The notes under the pieces were generated by a model. It was not told the DNA's origin. It made no database searches and saw nothing but the letters and a program-made list of their open reading frames with translations. This document shows, one piece after another, positions 54,497-64,000 of a DNA stretch of 64,000 nt. The DNA comes from Hyphodiscus hymeniophilus (lineage: Eukaryota > Ascomycota > Leotiomycetes > Helotiales > Hyphodiscaceae). The DNA lies in NCBI GenBank assembly GCA_016508695.1, contig VNKQ01000002.1, positions 1,240,001 to 1,304,000 on the forward strand, read 5' to 3'. Position 1 is the first letter of the stretch, and each line of letters opens with the position of its first letter. Position numbers and translations under genes: made by a program.

Positions 54497-55508
54497 CGTC
54501 GTTAGAAAAGTCTTTTTTTTCCATGTAAAAATGGACCTTTTTTGGTTTTTTTGGTTTGTTTTTTTTTTGGTTATTTCGAAGAGTTGATAGATACTATTTC
54601 AATAGCTTGTGAGGATGTGAACGGAGTAGTTCACCAACCTTTACCCACGGGACTTGTTCTCCTTTCTTCTCTCTGTAGACCGAACAATTAACTTGTAATA
54701 CGTTTACTAGTATATTTTGACACCAGGTAAATTCATTCACACGTGAGCATACTATTATGGTCACTGGGGCAGGCATGCTTGGACTTGATCCAATAACTCT
54801 ACTTTGCTAAGCTCAAATAATTTGCATCACTAATGTATACCATTGTGTTCTTTAATTTGGATATACGAGTAAGCTTTACGCATTCCGTCGTTCTTGTACG
54901 ATGTCTTTATGTATATTTCCAACACGTTCTGCCGAGGGGCCGTTAAAGTCACATTCCAATTGTCGTCAGTTACAATCTACTTTAGCTACTGAAGATTATC
55001 AGCCCGGGATTTTGATTTCAAATCCTGCTTGATGATACGAGTTCGCCTAATATACTTCTCTATTAATACTGCTATTGTTTGAAATCGCAACACTGTGATC
55101 GCCGTATTCTGACAAGATTTCGATGTATGCGTATCCAGAGACCACTGACAGAGATGCGCTATTGTAAGCAGCAACGCTTTTAAATCATGCCATTGATACC
55201 ATAGCACTCGAATCCTATGTCTCAGATGCAAATAAAATAACGAATCAAGCTTGCCATATGCCTGTACAACTAGCACGGTGGCGGTCATTCTCTCTACCAT
55301 TTTGATTGAACTATCGGCTGCAATCTGATTATCGGAACATAATTCCGCATATATTCTGACTTCGAGTTTGCTAAAGTTTCAATTCATCAACTATGTTGCT
55401 CATCAATCTGCGCCACCAAGCTTCCTCTCCAACATTTCGGACGCGGCATTCGTTGTAGCAGTTGTCTTGTATCCTGTAGCTTTGTTAGCATTTCTATTAT
55501 GCTATAGG
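54497..55508. other. Intergenic, T-rich, no gene recognised
   Basis: The start holds the presumed Pol III terminator and long T/G runs (about 54512-54580). Further right only short frames are seen. Confidence 0.4.
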
Positions 55509-57369
55509 TTACGACGAACCTTTCCAGTGTCTCTTTGCGACACCCGAGGCGTATAGTTCATCTATCTCAGCCAGCGAACGATTTGCAGTCTCGGGTCTAA
55601 TTTCAGTCAGCCAAACTACGAAGTGATTTCATCAACGATGGAAGCTGTACAGGTAAAAATATGTCCAGATTATGATGGCGAACATGCAGCCACCAAAGAC
55701 TAGAAATGCCTTGGCTCCTAGATTGCCTCTGCCAAGCTTGTCAGCATAGATTTCTGTCGTCAGAGGATATTTGGCAGCTTACGCATCAGCACTGGCGATC
55801 TGTGGAACAGCAAACGTAGTGATAATGGCTGTGCTGTAAGACCAGAAAGTTGCCCAAGCCATGGTGGGCTCACGAAGCCGCGTTGTTGGAATTTCTGACG
55901 GGACGACGTACGCTCTATTTTGTCCACTGTCAGCACTCGGGCCCTGGCTTTGTCCACCCATTGATCGAGGAAAATTTGACTTACAGAGATTGGAACGACA
56001 CCGAGTTGAAAAAAGCAAATATCATACAGAGCGATGCAAGACCAAGCCTTTCTGGTGCGGTCTTCAATCCAGCACAGCCTAGAGCTCCCGCGATGATATC
56101 AATAGCGAATAGCAGGACGAACCCAATTAGTGCCACTGGCCTCCTACCGCCCTTATCAACCAGAAAGGGACCAACGATGGTGCCTATAAACTGCAGCAGG
56201 AAAATGAGAACTGTGATCTTGAATGGATCCGCGACTCCGCTTTGAACGAGAATGACAGTAGAATACGTTCCAACAAGTATTTGGCCGCCGACTTGCGATG
56301 AACACAATAATGCACCTGCAGTAATCGTTCTTTCAAGATGTGGCCGCCTCAGAATATCGGATGATTTCATCTCCTCCCTTGTCTCTTCTTGTGAATGTAG
56401 GGCAACAAGCGCAGATGATATTTCTGCTTCAACGAGTCTCATGTTACCCGCCCGCATGGACGCAAGGTTTGATTCTGCTTCTTCCACTCGCCCTTTACTG
56501 AGCAACCACATAGGTGATTCAGTAAGTGCAAATGAAAGAAAGAAGAGAAGTATAGGTATTGCCGCTTGGACTGCAAGAGGGATCTTGTACTGGCGTGTAT
56601 CGTCATATTTCTCGGTGGCCCATACCACGACGGTGGCAATGACAGCAACAGCTCCTGAGCCAGCAACAGTAAACCCGACTGCGCGTGCTCGGATTGGTAC
56701 GGGAACAAGCTCGGAAAGGTAAATAGGAGTGATGTTGGTGAGAATGCTAATGCCGAAATCTGTGCAGCATTAAGTTGTTATCCCGTAGCCGTGAGAAGAA
56801 TAGACTTACAGTTCCAGAATCTTCCTACCACGAGTGCTGCAATGTTTGGAGCGAAGAGTTGCAGGATAGACCCGGGAATACAGCAAGTTGCGTATGCAAC
56901 TAAGAAACTTTTCCTGCGCCCAAGTCGCTTCTGTAAGGGAATGGCAGCAAAGGCTCCGATTGCTGCGCCGACTAGTGGAACTGTGATAATAAGATCTAGA
57001 TTACGGGCCTATCGAAGGTCAGAATCTATGCATCAATGATAAACTCCTCTGGAAGGCTTACTGAGAAGACCAAAAAGCCATCGAAACCTGGCCCCTGGTA
57101 TTTTTCAACGAAGAGTGGAAGGGAAACCAGAGGAGAGGCGAAGGCATTATCATATCCAAAGAGACCCAATGCAAGGCCTACGATGATTACTGAAGCAGAG
57201 ATATTAGTTAAATCACACGTCTTAAAAATCGGGAAGGCTCACAATTCATCAGCACACGCCAGTTCCACCACTTCTCCTTGCCATGGACTAAGTTGTCCAA
57301 ATCATTGGTCTCATCTACATGACTGACATGAGCAACATCAGCTTCTCCTTTGTCAACCCTCTCAGTCAT
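55509..57369 (-). CDS. MFS sugar/polyol-type transporter
   Basis: Several exons from the ATG at 57369. Family marks: the GLFGYDNA segment in helix 1, AIPLQKRLGRRKS (loop 2-3), GFRFWN-like VGRFWN | FGISILTNITPIYLSELVP, the central loop TESPMWLLSKGR, GTYSTVILVQSGV, KGGRRPVALIG, and RAYVVPSEIPTTRLR. A last intron joins YFYL | PETANRSLAEIDELYASGV, the PETKG-type end, with the stop at 55509. The architecture is that of proton-coupled sugar/polyol porters at the plasma membrane; the substrate is not evident. It is divergent from the esterase gene at 58050, with direct CGG repeats in between. Confidence 0.9.
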
Positions 57370-58049
57370 GATGTTGGATTATTATAGTTGTTTGGAGTGT
57401 TTGGAATGCTGGGAGAGAAAAGATGGAGAATAAACGGGGTGAAGTGACGAAATCTCGGAAGTCGATCATCAGGGCGGAGGTTATAGAACAGAGATTATTG
57501 GAAGATCTTATAAATCCGCAAAAGCTGTCGTATCCTGTCCAGTGACCACACTGCTCAGTCAAACTTATGGTTAATTTCCCGAAGTGACCACTTGTGAGAT
57601 TTCCCCGCGGACCCCGCGTCGGAATGTTCCCCACAACTCAGCAAATCTGGGGCTTCAAAAGAGGAGTTGCCATGGCGAAAGAGATCACTTTCCATATTCA
57701 AACTTGCATGATTCGTATTTGACCCGCTCGAGCGAATGCACGCATTCCCTGACCCCAACGTCCATTGGGCAGTTGGAAAGATGCGCCGTGGATAGTAGAC
57801 TAGTCTAATAGTTTTTCCGAGTATGCTTCCGAGCTTGGCTCCGGCCTCTTTCGATTCCAGATCACACTTCAACTTCAAGAACAGCGGGGATAATGCATCT
57901 ATGGGCTCGGGAAAAGACAAAAAAGATATAATTAAAGCCTCGGCTTGGTCCATGAATTCTGTTGAAGGCGATACCCTAAATCAGCTTGCATTTCTGCGAC
58001 GAAGGCACAACAATCATTTCGCTCGTCGATTTGTGTAATTATCTACGAC
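57370..58049. promoter_or_regulatory. Divergent promoter between the MFS transporter and the esterase gene
   Basis: 680 bp. It holds CGG-N9-CGG (57608-57622) and a triple CCG-N9-CCG-N9-CCG (57817-57843). Confidence 0.5.
57817..57843. promoter_or_regulatory. Triple CCG direct repeat, 12-bp period (candidate Zn2Cys6 site array)
   Basis: CCG triplets at 57817, 57829 and 57841 are separated by exactly nine bases each. The other copy, at 57608-57622 on the opposite strand, uses the same N9 spacing. Direct CGG repeats are bound by several Zn2Cys6 factors. The regulator at 59476-61348 is a nearby candidate. Confidence 0.45.
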
Positions 58050-59348
58050 ATGTCTGTATCGACAGATCTACCGTTGTTGAATGCTCAGAAGGGTACAATA
58101 CTTTCTGCAGATTCAAATTCCCAAAGACACCAATCTGAAGTATCGAGCGAGGAGTCGCAGTATAGCAGCACCCCTAACATCATCGAGCAGTTCGACACAA
58201 ACTATGTACAAGTGAGTCGTCTCCAGTGACGGTACTCTTTTAAAGTCGATGCTGAGTCTCTACAAGGGAATATCAAAGATAGATCTGGGAAATGTTGCTT
58301 CTATTGACCCTACCGACCACATCGCAATGCGACGATGGCTGAAGAACGTGTTTATGCAGACGCCAAGAGCACCACAAATTAAGCCAGTCAGGACACCTGT
58401 GCCCATCCACGTCAAAGACGTCCCAATCACGTATGATGGAGATAACCACTTCTCGGTCCGCATATATGATCCTTCGCCGAAGGAGAACCCTGCATTGCAC
58501 GAACGCCCAGCACTAGTCATGTATCATGGGGGTGGCTGGATCCATGGGTTTCCAGCAGTTGACGAAGGTACGTTTCCAATCCAATAGGCTAGGGAAATAC
58601 ATATTCTAAAGATAATGAGATCTGTCGAAGTTCTTCGCGTCCGAACTGCGATCAGTAGTAATCAACGTCGACTATCGCCTTGCTCCAGAACACCAATTTC
58701 CCCTGCCTCACAACGACTGCTTCGAAGTATTGGATTGGATTTCGAACAATGCAACAGAATACATGATCGATTTGAAAAGAGTGGGACTCTGGGGATGCTC
58801 ATCTGGTGGGAACCTGGCTGCTGGTGTGGCCTTGAGAGACTCGGCGGAGAATGCAATTTCCCGCATTCGACACGTCAACCTCGTGGTTCCAGTAACCTGT
58901 CATCCAAATCTGTATCCTTCCGCCCTGCAGTCGAGTGGTAGTTCGATGCAGCGATTCCATTTCGGAGGTAGTGCTGAAGAAGGCATAGCAGGCCTAGGAC
59001 GACTCTGGGGTGAGCCACGATCGGTCTCCAATATATTTTCACACTGCTTACACTGTAACAGAGAAGTACGCTGGGAGCAAGTATTCTGATCCGTGTGCCT
59101 CAGTATTGCTTGCTAAGCCTCAGAGCAATCATGCCCCAGTTCACGTCACAGTCGCAGGCTGTGACGGGTTGCGAGATGAGGGTATCGCATATGCTCTTCT
59201 GCTCCGGAATGCTGGGATCGATACACAGTTGGAGGTTATACCTGGAATTCCTCATGGTGTGAATGTGCCACCAACCACAATCGCTGCGGAGCAGTTTTTT
59301 CGCAATCAGGTTCGCGTTCTGTATTGTGCTTTGCACACTGATTTTTAA
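58050..59348 (+). CDS. Alpha/beta hydrolase, HSL-family esterase/lipase
   Basis: Several exons from the ATG at 58050. The oxyanion-hole motif HGGGWIHG, nucleophile elbow GCSSGG, catalytic Asp in GCDGLRDEG and His in PHGVNV are all present. The order and spacing fit the hormone-sensitive-lipase (fold-3) class. An intron before DEG... joins LW | EKYAGSKYSDP. There is no signal peptide, so it is likely cytosolic, acting on short- or medium-chain esters or lactones. The first intron's 3' end is ambiguous (34 or 55 bp). The sugar-type transporter next door and a zinc-cluster regulator suggest import followed by ester cleavage. Confidence 0.88.
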
Positions 59349-59475
59349 GACGCTTCAGCGTCATAAATTTGAATGAGAACGGCATGCTTTCCCTGATTCA
59401 ATTTGCCTTCGCAGTATCGATTTACACATATATCAATATCAAATTTACCGCCTAAACCAAGCCCATTTCTGTTCC
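59349..59475. other. Intergenic between convergent genes
   Basis: Short spacer between stops of the esterase (+) and the regulator (-). Confidence 0.5.
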
Positions 59476-61348
59476 CTAAATGAAATGCTCGAATTCTTCA
59501 TCGGAGATCAGTGAGCGAGGGATGTCTCCAATGCGGCTTTCTGTTATGCTGAGTTGAGGGGCGAAATAATGATCGTAATCTGTCTCCGCCACTGTGTGAA
59601 TGAGATGGCGAATCAGACCCGTGCAGCTCCCGACAATTCCCAGCCTCGACGAGATATTAAAAATTGACTCCGTCAATGCCACTACCTTGCCAAGTCCAAC
59701 GATTCTTAGATGGCCTGGATGCAAAGTTTTGCTCCAAGTCAAGGTTGTGGTGCCAATCATCTCTATGGTGCTGTTGATAGCCGTACTCGAGGACGTGCGA
59801 GCTGACTGATGTGAGATATTATTCCACCACAGATCTGCGAGCTTCCATTGACGTGTTATCGCTACATCAGCAGTCTGTGTATTGTATCTCGAATTTCGAG
59901 TCTCGCCATCGCTGTCGAAGCCTCTCGAAACAGAACACATCAGCCTGTCATCAACCGTGATTCTTGCCACCTGGGCAATATCTGTAGCTAAATGGAGACG
60001 AGTCATGAGAAGCAACAAATCCACAGCCTGCCTATCGATAATGGCCATATCAGGTTTGACACAAATTTCCATGGAATCTTCAACGTCGATATCCTGGTTG
60101 TACCAATACAATGAGCTGGCCAATACTAGCGGATCAGATGGCCGACGTGAGATCATCCTCTTTCTTTGCGACCCGTATATTGAAACTGTAGCCGATTCCG
60201 CAATGAAAAGCACATACTCTAAACGCTGTAGTCGTATGGCTTCGATCGGATCCGTTGGCTCTCCTATGAGATCAAAAAGCCCGATAGCCTCTGTAAGATA
60301 GCAGAAGGCACGATTGTGGTTTTCGGAAACATTGAAGACAATGAATAAAAATACACTGATTATTACAGCATCGATTGAAGGATTGTCTGAAAAGTGGTAC
60401 CCGTTAAGATCAGTCCTCCGGTTCTCAATGGTCTGTGCTAGGAAGTGCATCGTAAAAGGGTCATGTTGCGGGGACTGCCTTAATATACATGCCTCGTTGA
60501 GCATGATTACAGAGAGCATGACATTACCACATTCCGGATCTGACAAGTGACTACCTTCGTTGATGTCTCTCAGCAGCTTTTCGCGATGAAGAAGTGGATA
60601 TGCAACATAGCCCTGGTCGAAGAAGAGAGAAATCTCTTCAGCTAACCTTTCCTTTGATATTGGAAATCCATTATTTGGTTGTGACCAAAGCTGTAGTCCA
60701 TCCATACTCAGCGATGCGTGATCGTTTGGCATGGTATTTTCCTCGAGAGTGAAATCCAGGGGCGTCGAGTCTAAGGGGGCAAAAGCAGCTACAGCTGTGG
60801 CCGATTGAGCGACAACGCCGTATGCAGGGCTGGCGGGAGGGAATGTCAGAAGCATCGAATTCTGGGCATCCTCGGCATATCTGAGAGTAGATCCATGGTG
60901 AGAACCGGAAATCAATGAGCCACCCTCGTTGCGATCCAGTGATAAAGGCGATGTCAAGTCAGAAGAGTCACTGAAAGTACCGTGGGCTCCTCGTTCCTCG
61001 AATATTCCATCCAAATTGGGGATTTGCTGCTCAGAACGCAAAGTCTGAAGACGTCTATAGAGTGGTAAGTCTACACAGCCTCAAGATTAAAAGTACGTTG
61101 CTTACTTTCCGGTCCTCGGGCCTCTCTTACGCTGTTCATCGTCAAAGGTGCACCGCAAATCCGTCTGAATGCATCGTACGCAGCTAGTTTCTGATGAGGC
61201 CACCGGAGATGGATTGTTTAAAGTCCTTGAACACTATTAGACATTTTATTAGCAAAAGAAAATCTGGAATCCTCATAATATTGATATTTACCTTGAGCTT
61301 GCGGCGACGACAGGCATCGCATGCCTTTCCAGCGGTGCTTCGAATCAT
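59476..61348 (-). CDS. Zn2Cys6 transcription factor with an expanded zinc-cluster loop
   Basis: The ATG at 61348 opens MIRSTAGKACDACRRRKLK; a short intron then joins to C-S-R-T and the second half of the cluster (SCVRCIQTDLRC). Cysteine spacing is C-X2-C-X6-C-X16-C-X2-C-X6-C; the 16-residue middle loop is longer than the usual 5-12. A second intron leads to the middle region and a large exon (61041-59476) that includes the fungal_trans domain, with PLLHREKLL near its start and the DLIGEPTDPIE segment later on. It is probably the regulator of the neighbouring esterase/transporter pair. Intron 1 uses a CTAATAG 3' end. Confidence 0.85.
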
Positions 61349-61882
61349 CTTTTCTATCTCATGGCGGGTCAAAAGTCAATTCAAATGCACAGTGCGAGCG
61401 ATCGTGAATGACTTCACTGCTACGATGTTGGGAATGGAAGTGTAGTGAAATGGAGTTCAAATTGGGTTTAAACTAGCTCAGGTGCCGAGGTCTCAACCCC
61501 TTCTCAGTCAAAGCGCCAATCGCAGCTGGGAGAGCAATCACACTACCTAATCATATTCTGTATCTCCAGAGTCGGCATTCCATCGCAAGAGCCAAACCAG
61601 TTTGACTTCTACTTTGAGGTACTTCGATTAACAGTCTCAGAGGTGAGTGTGGAGGTTGGTACACAGGAATTCAGTACACAGCTGTGGTCTGGAGATGTTG
61701 TTTTGTGCACACAAGGATGCAAAGTCAGGTGCCAGAGACTCGGAATCGGGTCTCAATAAAATTCTTCAATTCTTCTTTACCTCAATTGCCAAGAAGATTA
61801 ACTTGCTCTATCCCAATCACGCCATCTGAAAACGTTATTCATAATACAAGCATCTCTTCATAACCCGCTTCAACGATACTCC
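61349..61882. other. Intergenic, about 530 bp
   Basis: 5' region of the regulator and 3' region of the next gene. No gene recognised. Confidence 0.4.
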
Positions 61883-64000
61883 TCAACGATACTGTCTTCC
61901 CGGCCTAAGCCTTTCAGCACCCTCCGAAGCCGTACCCAAGACGATCTTGCCGACCCCAGCTGACGGCCTTGCGTCTTGCATAATCACCACCGTGTCTCCC
62001 AGCATTCGAGCCTTTTCTGCCCTACTCATGGTCTCATCGGAAGCCGGCAGCTTGATGTATTTACTATGTCGAGCGACGCTGGACGCGAAACTCAGGACAT
62101 CGGATCGAATAGTGCGCATTTCCAGGACAACGCCTGCAATTGCGATGAGCAACAGAATAATGGTACAGATGCCGAAGACTGAAAGCCATCCCCAATTGAT
62201 GACGTAAATGTCTGGAGCTTCGTAGTCTGTGTATTTCCGTGTAGCATTTGCTGGCAACGTCAAATTCGCTGTATACTGATTTCCATCCTCATTGAACAGT
62301 TCGATAGTTCCCGTCGTGTTGATGGTCCCGCTTGAATACGAATGAGTGAAACCAGTGGAGTAGAACGTGTTCATGAGGTAGCCGAACCGATCGGTGAAGG
62401 TGCCGAGGTCAACACTTGGGATGTCGCAATAATTGCCAGCGCCAGGCACGGTCACATTCGCAGGAGAGGCAATATAAATCTCTGTCGCTGAGTGTATCGT
62501 GTCGCCTAGCTCTGGGTAGCTGTCTAACCCTGTATCAGACGCTTTGAGAAACTCGTCGACAAAACCATACATGTCTGTAGGACTACCCGTGGCATTTCTC
62601 ACGCTCAGTACTGTACAGTTGGAGTATGAGCAGCTGACATTAGAATCAACGAAATACTGTGTGAAGCTCAGACTAGCGTAAGCCCAAGTTTTGTTGCCAT
62701 CTGGAGAAAGTTTCGCGCTGCATTGAGAGAAGAAGTTAATGCTTCCCTGAGGACTTTCGATAGTAGGTGGTGTCATGTCCACTGGAATTCTCACAGTTAG
62801 CATCTATTCAAATCGTATTGGGGAGATACATACTGTGCAAGGAGCCGTTCAATGTCTCAGAATATACGTCATCATCCGATGGATCGAAACCGAGCACAGA
62901 AAGCTCGGCAAGAGTCGAAGCATTCAAGAACAGAGTTTCAAAATGCAAGTAGGACGAGCGCATAGTGAATGTCCAATTGCCGTCATACGCGTCAAATTCA
63001 GCAATGGGAATGCCATAATATGATGAGTAGAAGGACGAGTAAAAATCAGTTGTGTTGTAGTCAGTACTCCGGTCGTATATGACTTGATCAACCTCGATCC
63101 AGCCTTCACTGGATCCTGCTGCCTCTGCCAGTGCTTCGAACTTGGGGACAAGAGGATTGCCCCATGGGTCCGATCCACTAGGCTGGTATTGTGACTGGGG
63201 TTGAAACACCGCTGCGTAGAGGACTGCCATACTGTCGGAATAGGCGTTCTCGGCGCTCTCTTTTGTCTCGTTGGTACCATAATCCACTTCCAAAGCAAGG
63301 TTATTCTGTAGTGTGTTGAGGTAATAGACCGTTGTGTCATCACTCTGCTCATTGGAACGAGTATGAGTGGTGTATTGCATAGCCTGTGAGCCAAGAGGAG
63401 ACAGACCCCAAAGAGCTAGGAGACCCAGTGTTATCCAATTGATTCTGCGAAGGACAAACGGCTGTTTGAGAGCGCTGGAGACTGAATGGCTGCTTATCAG
63501 TTGTTCGAGCGTCTGATCGCAATATCCGTCAGTCCTATTCATCGCCGGGGTAAATTCAAGTCCTTACCAGTAATCTTATTCCTCTCTCAACCCGGTAAGT
63601 GGCGCAAGCCTTCAGTGTCTGGGCCAAGATTCCCGCAAAAATAACTGCGCGTAGGTCGTAATCAGCGTTTTCCTAGGTAATGGAAGAGTTTTGATAGACA
63701 AGCACGCCGAATAGAGGGATTGATAAAGCATGCCAAGTGAGCAGATACTATCTGGCTGGATCGAAATTCACTTAAGTTGAAGAACTGTGGAGACTTACTT
63801 GGCCAAGCTGTGATGCCAAATTTGGTGGCATGGGCCATTGCGTAACCATAACCCGAGTAATCATCCGCAGGCTTTCCCTTCAAACATGCAGTAGCAATTG
63901 CAAGCGCTTTACTCTAACGTCAGCAGGGACACATATTTTGGGGGTTGGAGGGCTCACCGATGAAGAGAAGTGGTAATAGTATCACGAGAGTCCAAACGAT
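61883..64000 (-). CDS. Multi-pass membrane protein, 5' end beyond the window
   Basis: Exons run from the right edge to a stop at 61883. The visible part starts in a hydrophobic exon (VWTLVILLPLLFI), continues through ALAIATACLKGK and a helix with FAGILAQTLKACATYRVERGIRLL, and then INWITLGLLALWGLSP. A long extracellular domain with many N-glycosylation sequons follows (about residues 100-420). One final helix (SVFGICTIILLLIAIAGVVL) and a cytosolic tail end it. This layout is typical of uncharacterised fungal surface proteins often annotated as 'formylmethionine deformylase-like', a label without functional basis. The start codon is not in the window. Confidence 0.75.

Noticed and set aside
55368..55556. 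Short frame with a hydrophobic stretch at the 3' end of the MFS transporter
   Set aside because: It is antisense to the last exon of the transporter, which is needed for the PETANRSLAEIDE end.
1..64000. CRISPR arrays, bacterial operons, ribosome binding sites
   Set aside because: None present. The intron structure and gene families are those of a nuclear fungal genome.

Overview
The window looks like nuclear chromosomal DNA of a filamentous ascomycete (Pezizomycotina; possibly Leotiomycetes, but that is only an impression). The reasons are short GT-AG introns of about 45-100 bp with CTGAC/CTAAC branch points, Zn2Cys6 regulators, 2EXR and DUF7703 proteins, a HET-C2-type glycolipid transfer protein, and a fused LeuC-LeuD isopropylmalate dehydratase. 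I re-derived the gene models by joining exons by eye and checking reading phase. Several apparent in-frame stops turned out to lie in introns; at least one did not.

Left part (0.5-12 kb): a catalytically dead-looking aspartic-peptidase-like membrane protein, a broken Copia gag remnant, a small coiled-coil protein, an aldo/keto reductase, an ABCG half-transporter, and a divergently transcribed NmrA-like protein.

Central part (12.6-31 kb): this looks like a metabolic gene cluster. In order it holds a regulator-like protein without a zinc cluster, an SDR, a Zn2Cys6 regulator, a Dal5/allantoate-permease-type MFS carrier divergent from a LEU1-like dehydratase, a second Dal5-type carrier divergent from an RraA/HMG-aldolase-like protein, a DUF3253 protein, and a homologue of the bacterial pyrimidine monooxygenase RutA. 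The two divergent promoters each carry the same inverted repeat, AACGGA-N4-TCCGTT (CGG-N6-CCG), which is a typical Zn2Cys6 operator. I propose that an aconitase-type hydratase and a pyruvate-releasing aldolase act in series on an imported or ring-derived tricarboxylate-like acid.

Right part (31-64 kb): housekeeping genes (BOS1 SNARE, glycolipid transfer protein, carboxypeptidase-S-like M20 peptidase, acylphosphatase) are mixed with two NAD-dependent reductase/epimerase genes, two tandem 2EXR genes and a DUF7703 membrane protein gene cut by a TAA. This part also holds a MITE of about 334 bp and a tRNA-Arg(UCU) gene. The tRNA gene has its normal anticodon-loop intron and, in addition, a 51-bp GT-AG insertion in the D-loop that looks like a spliceosomal intron. 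A second small group (55.5-61.3 kb) holds an MFS sugar-type transporter, an HSL-type esterase and a Zn2Cys6 regulator. The window ends inside a multi-pass membrane protein gene on the minus strand.
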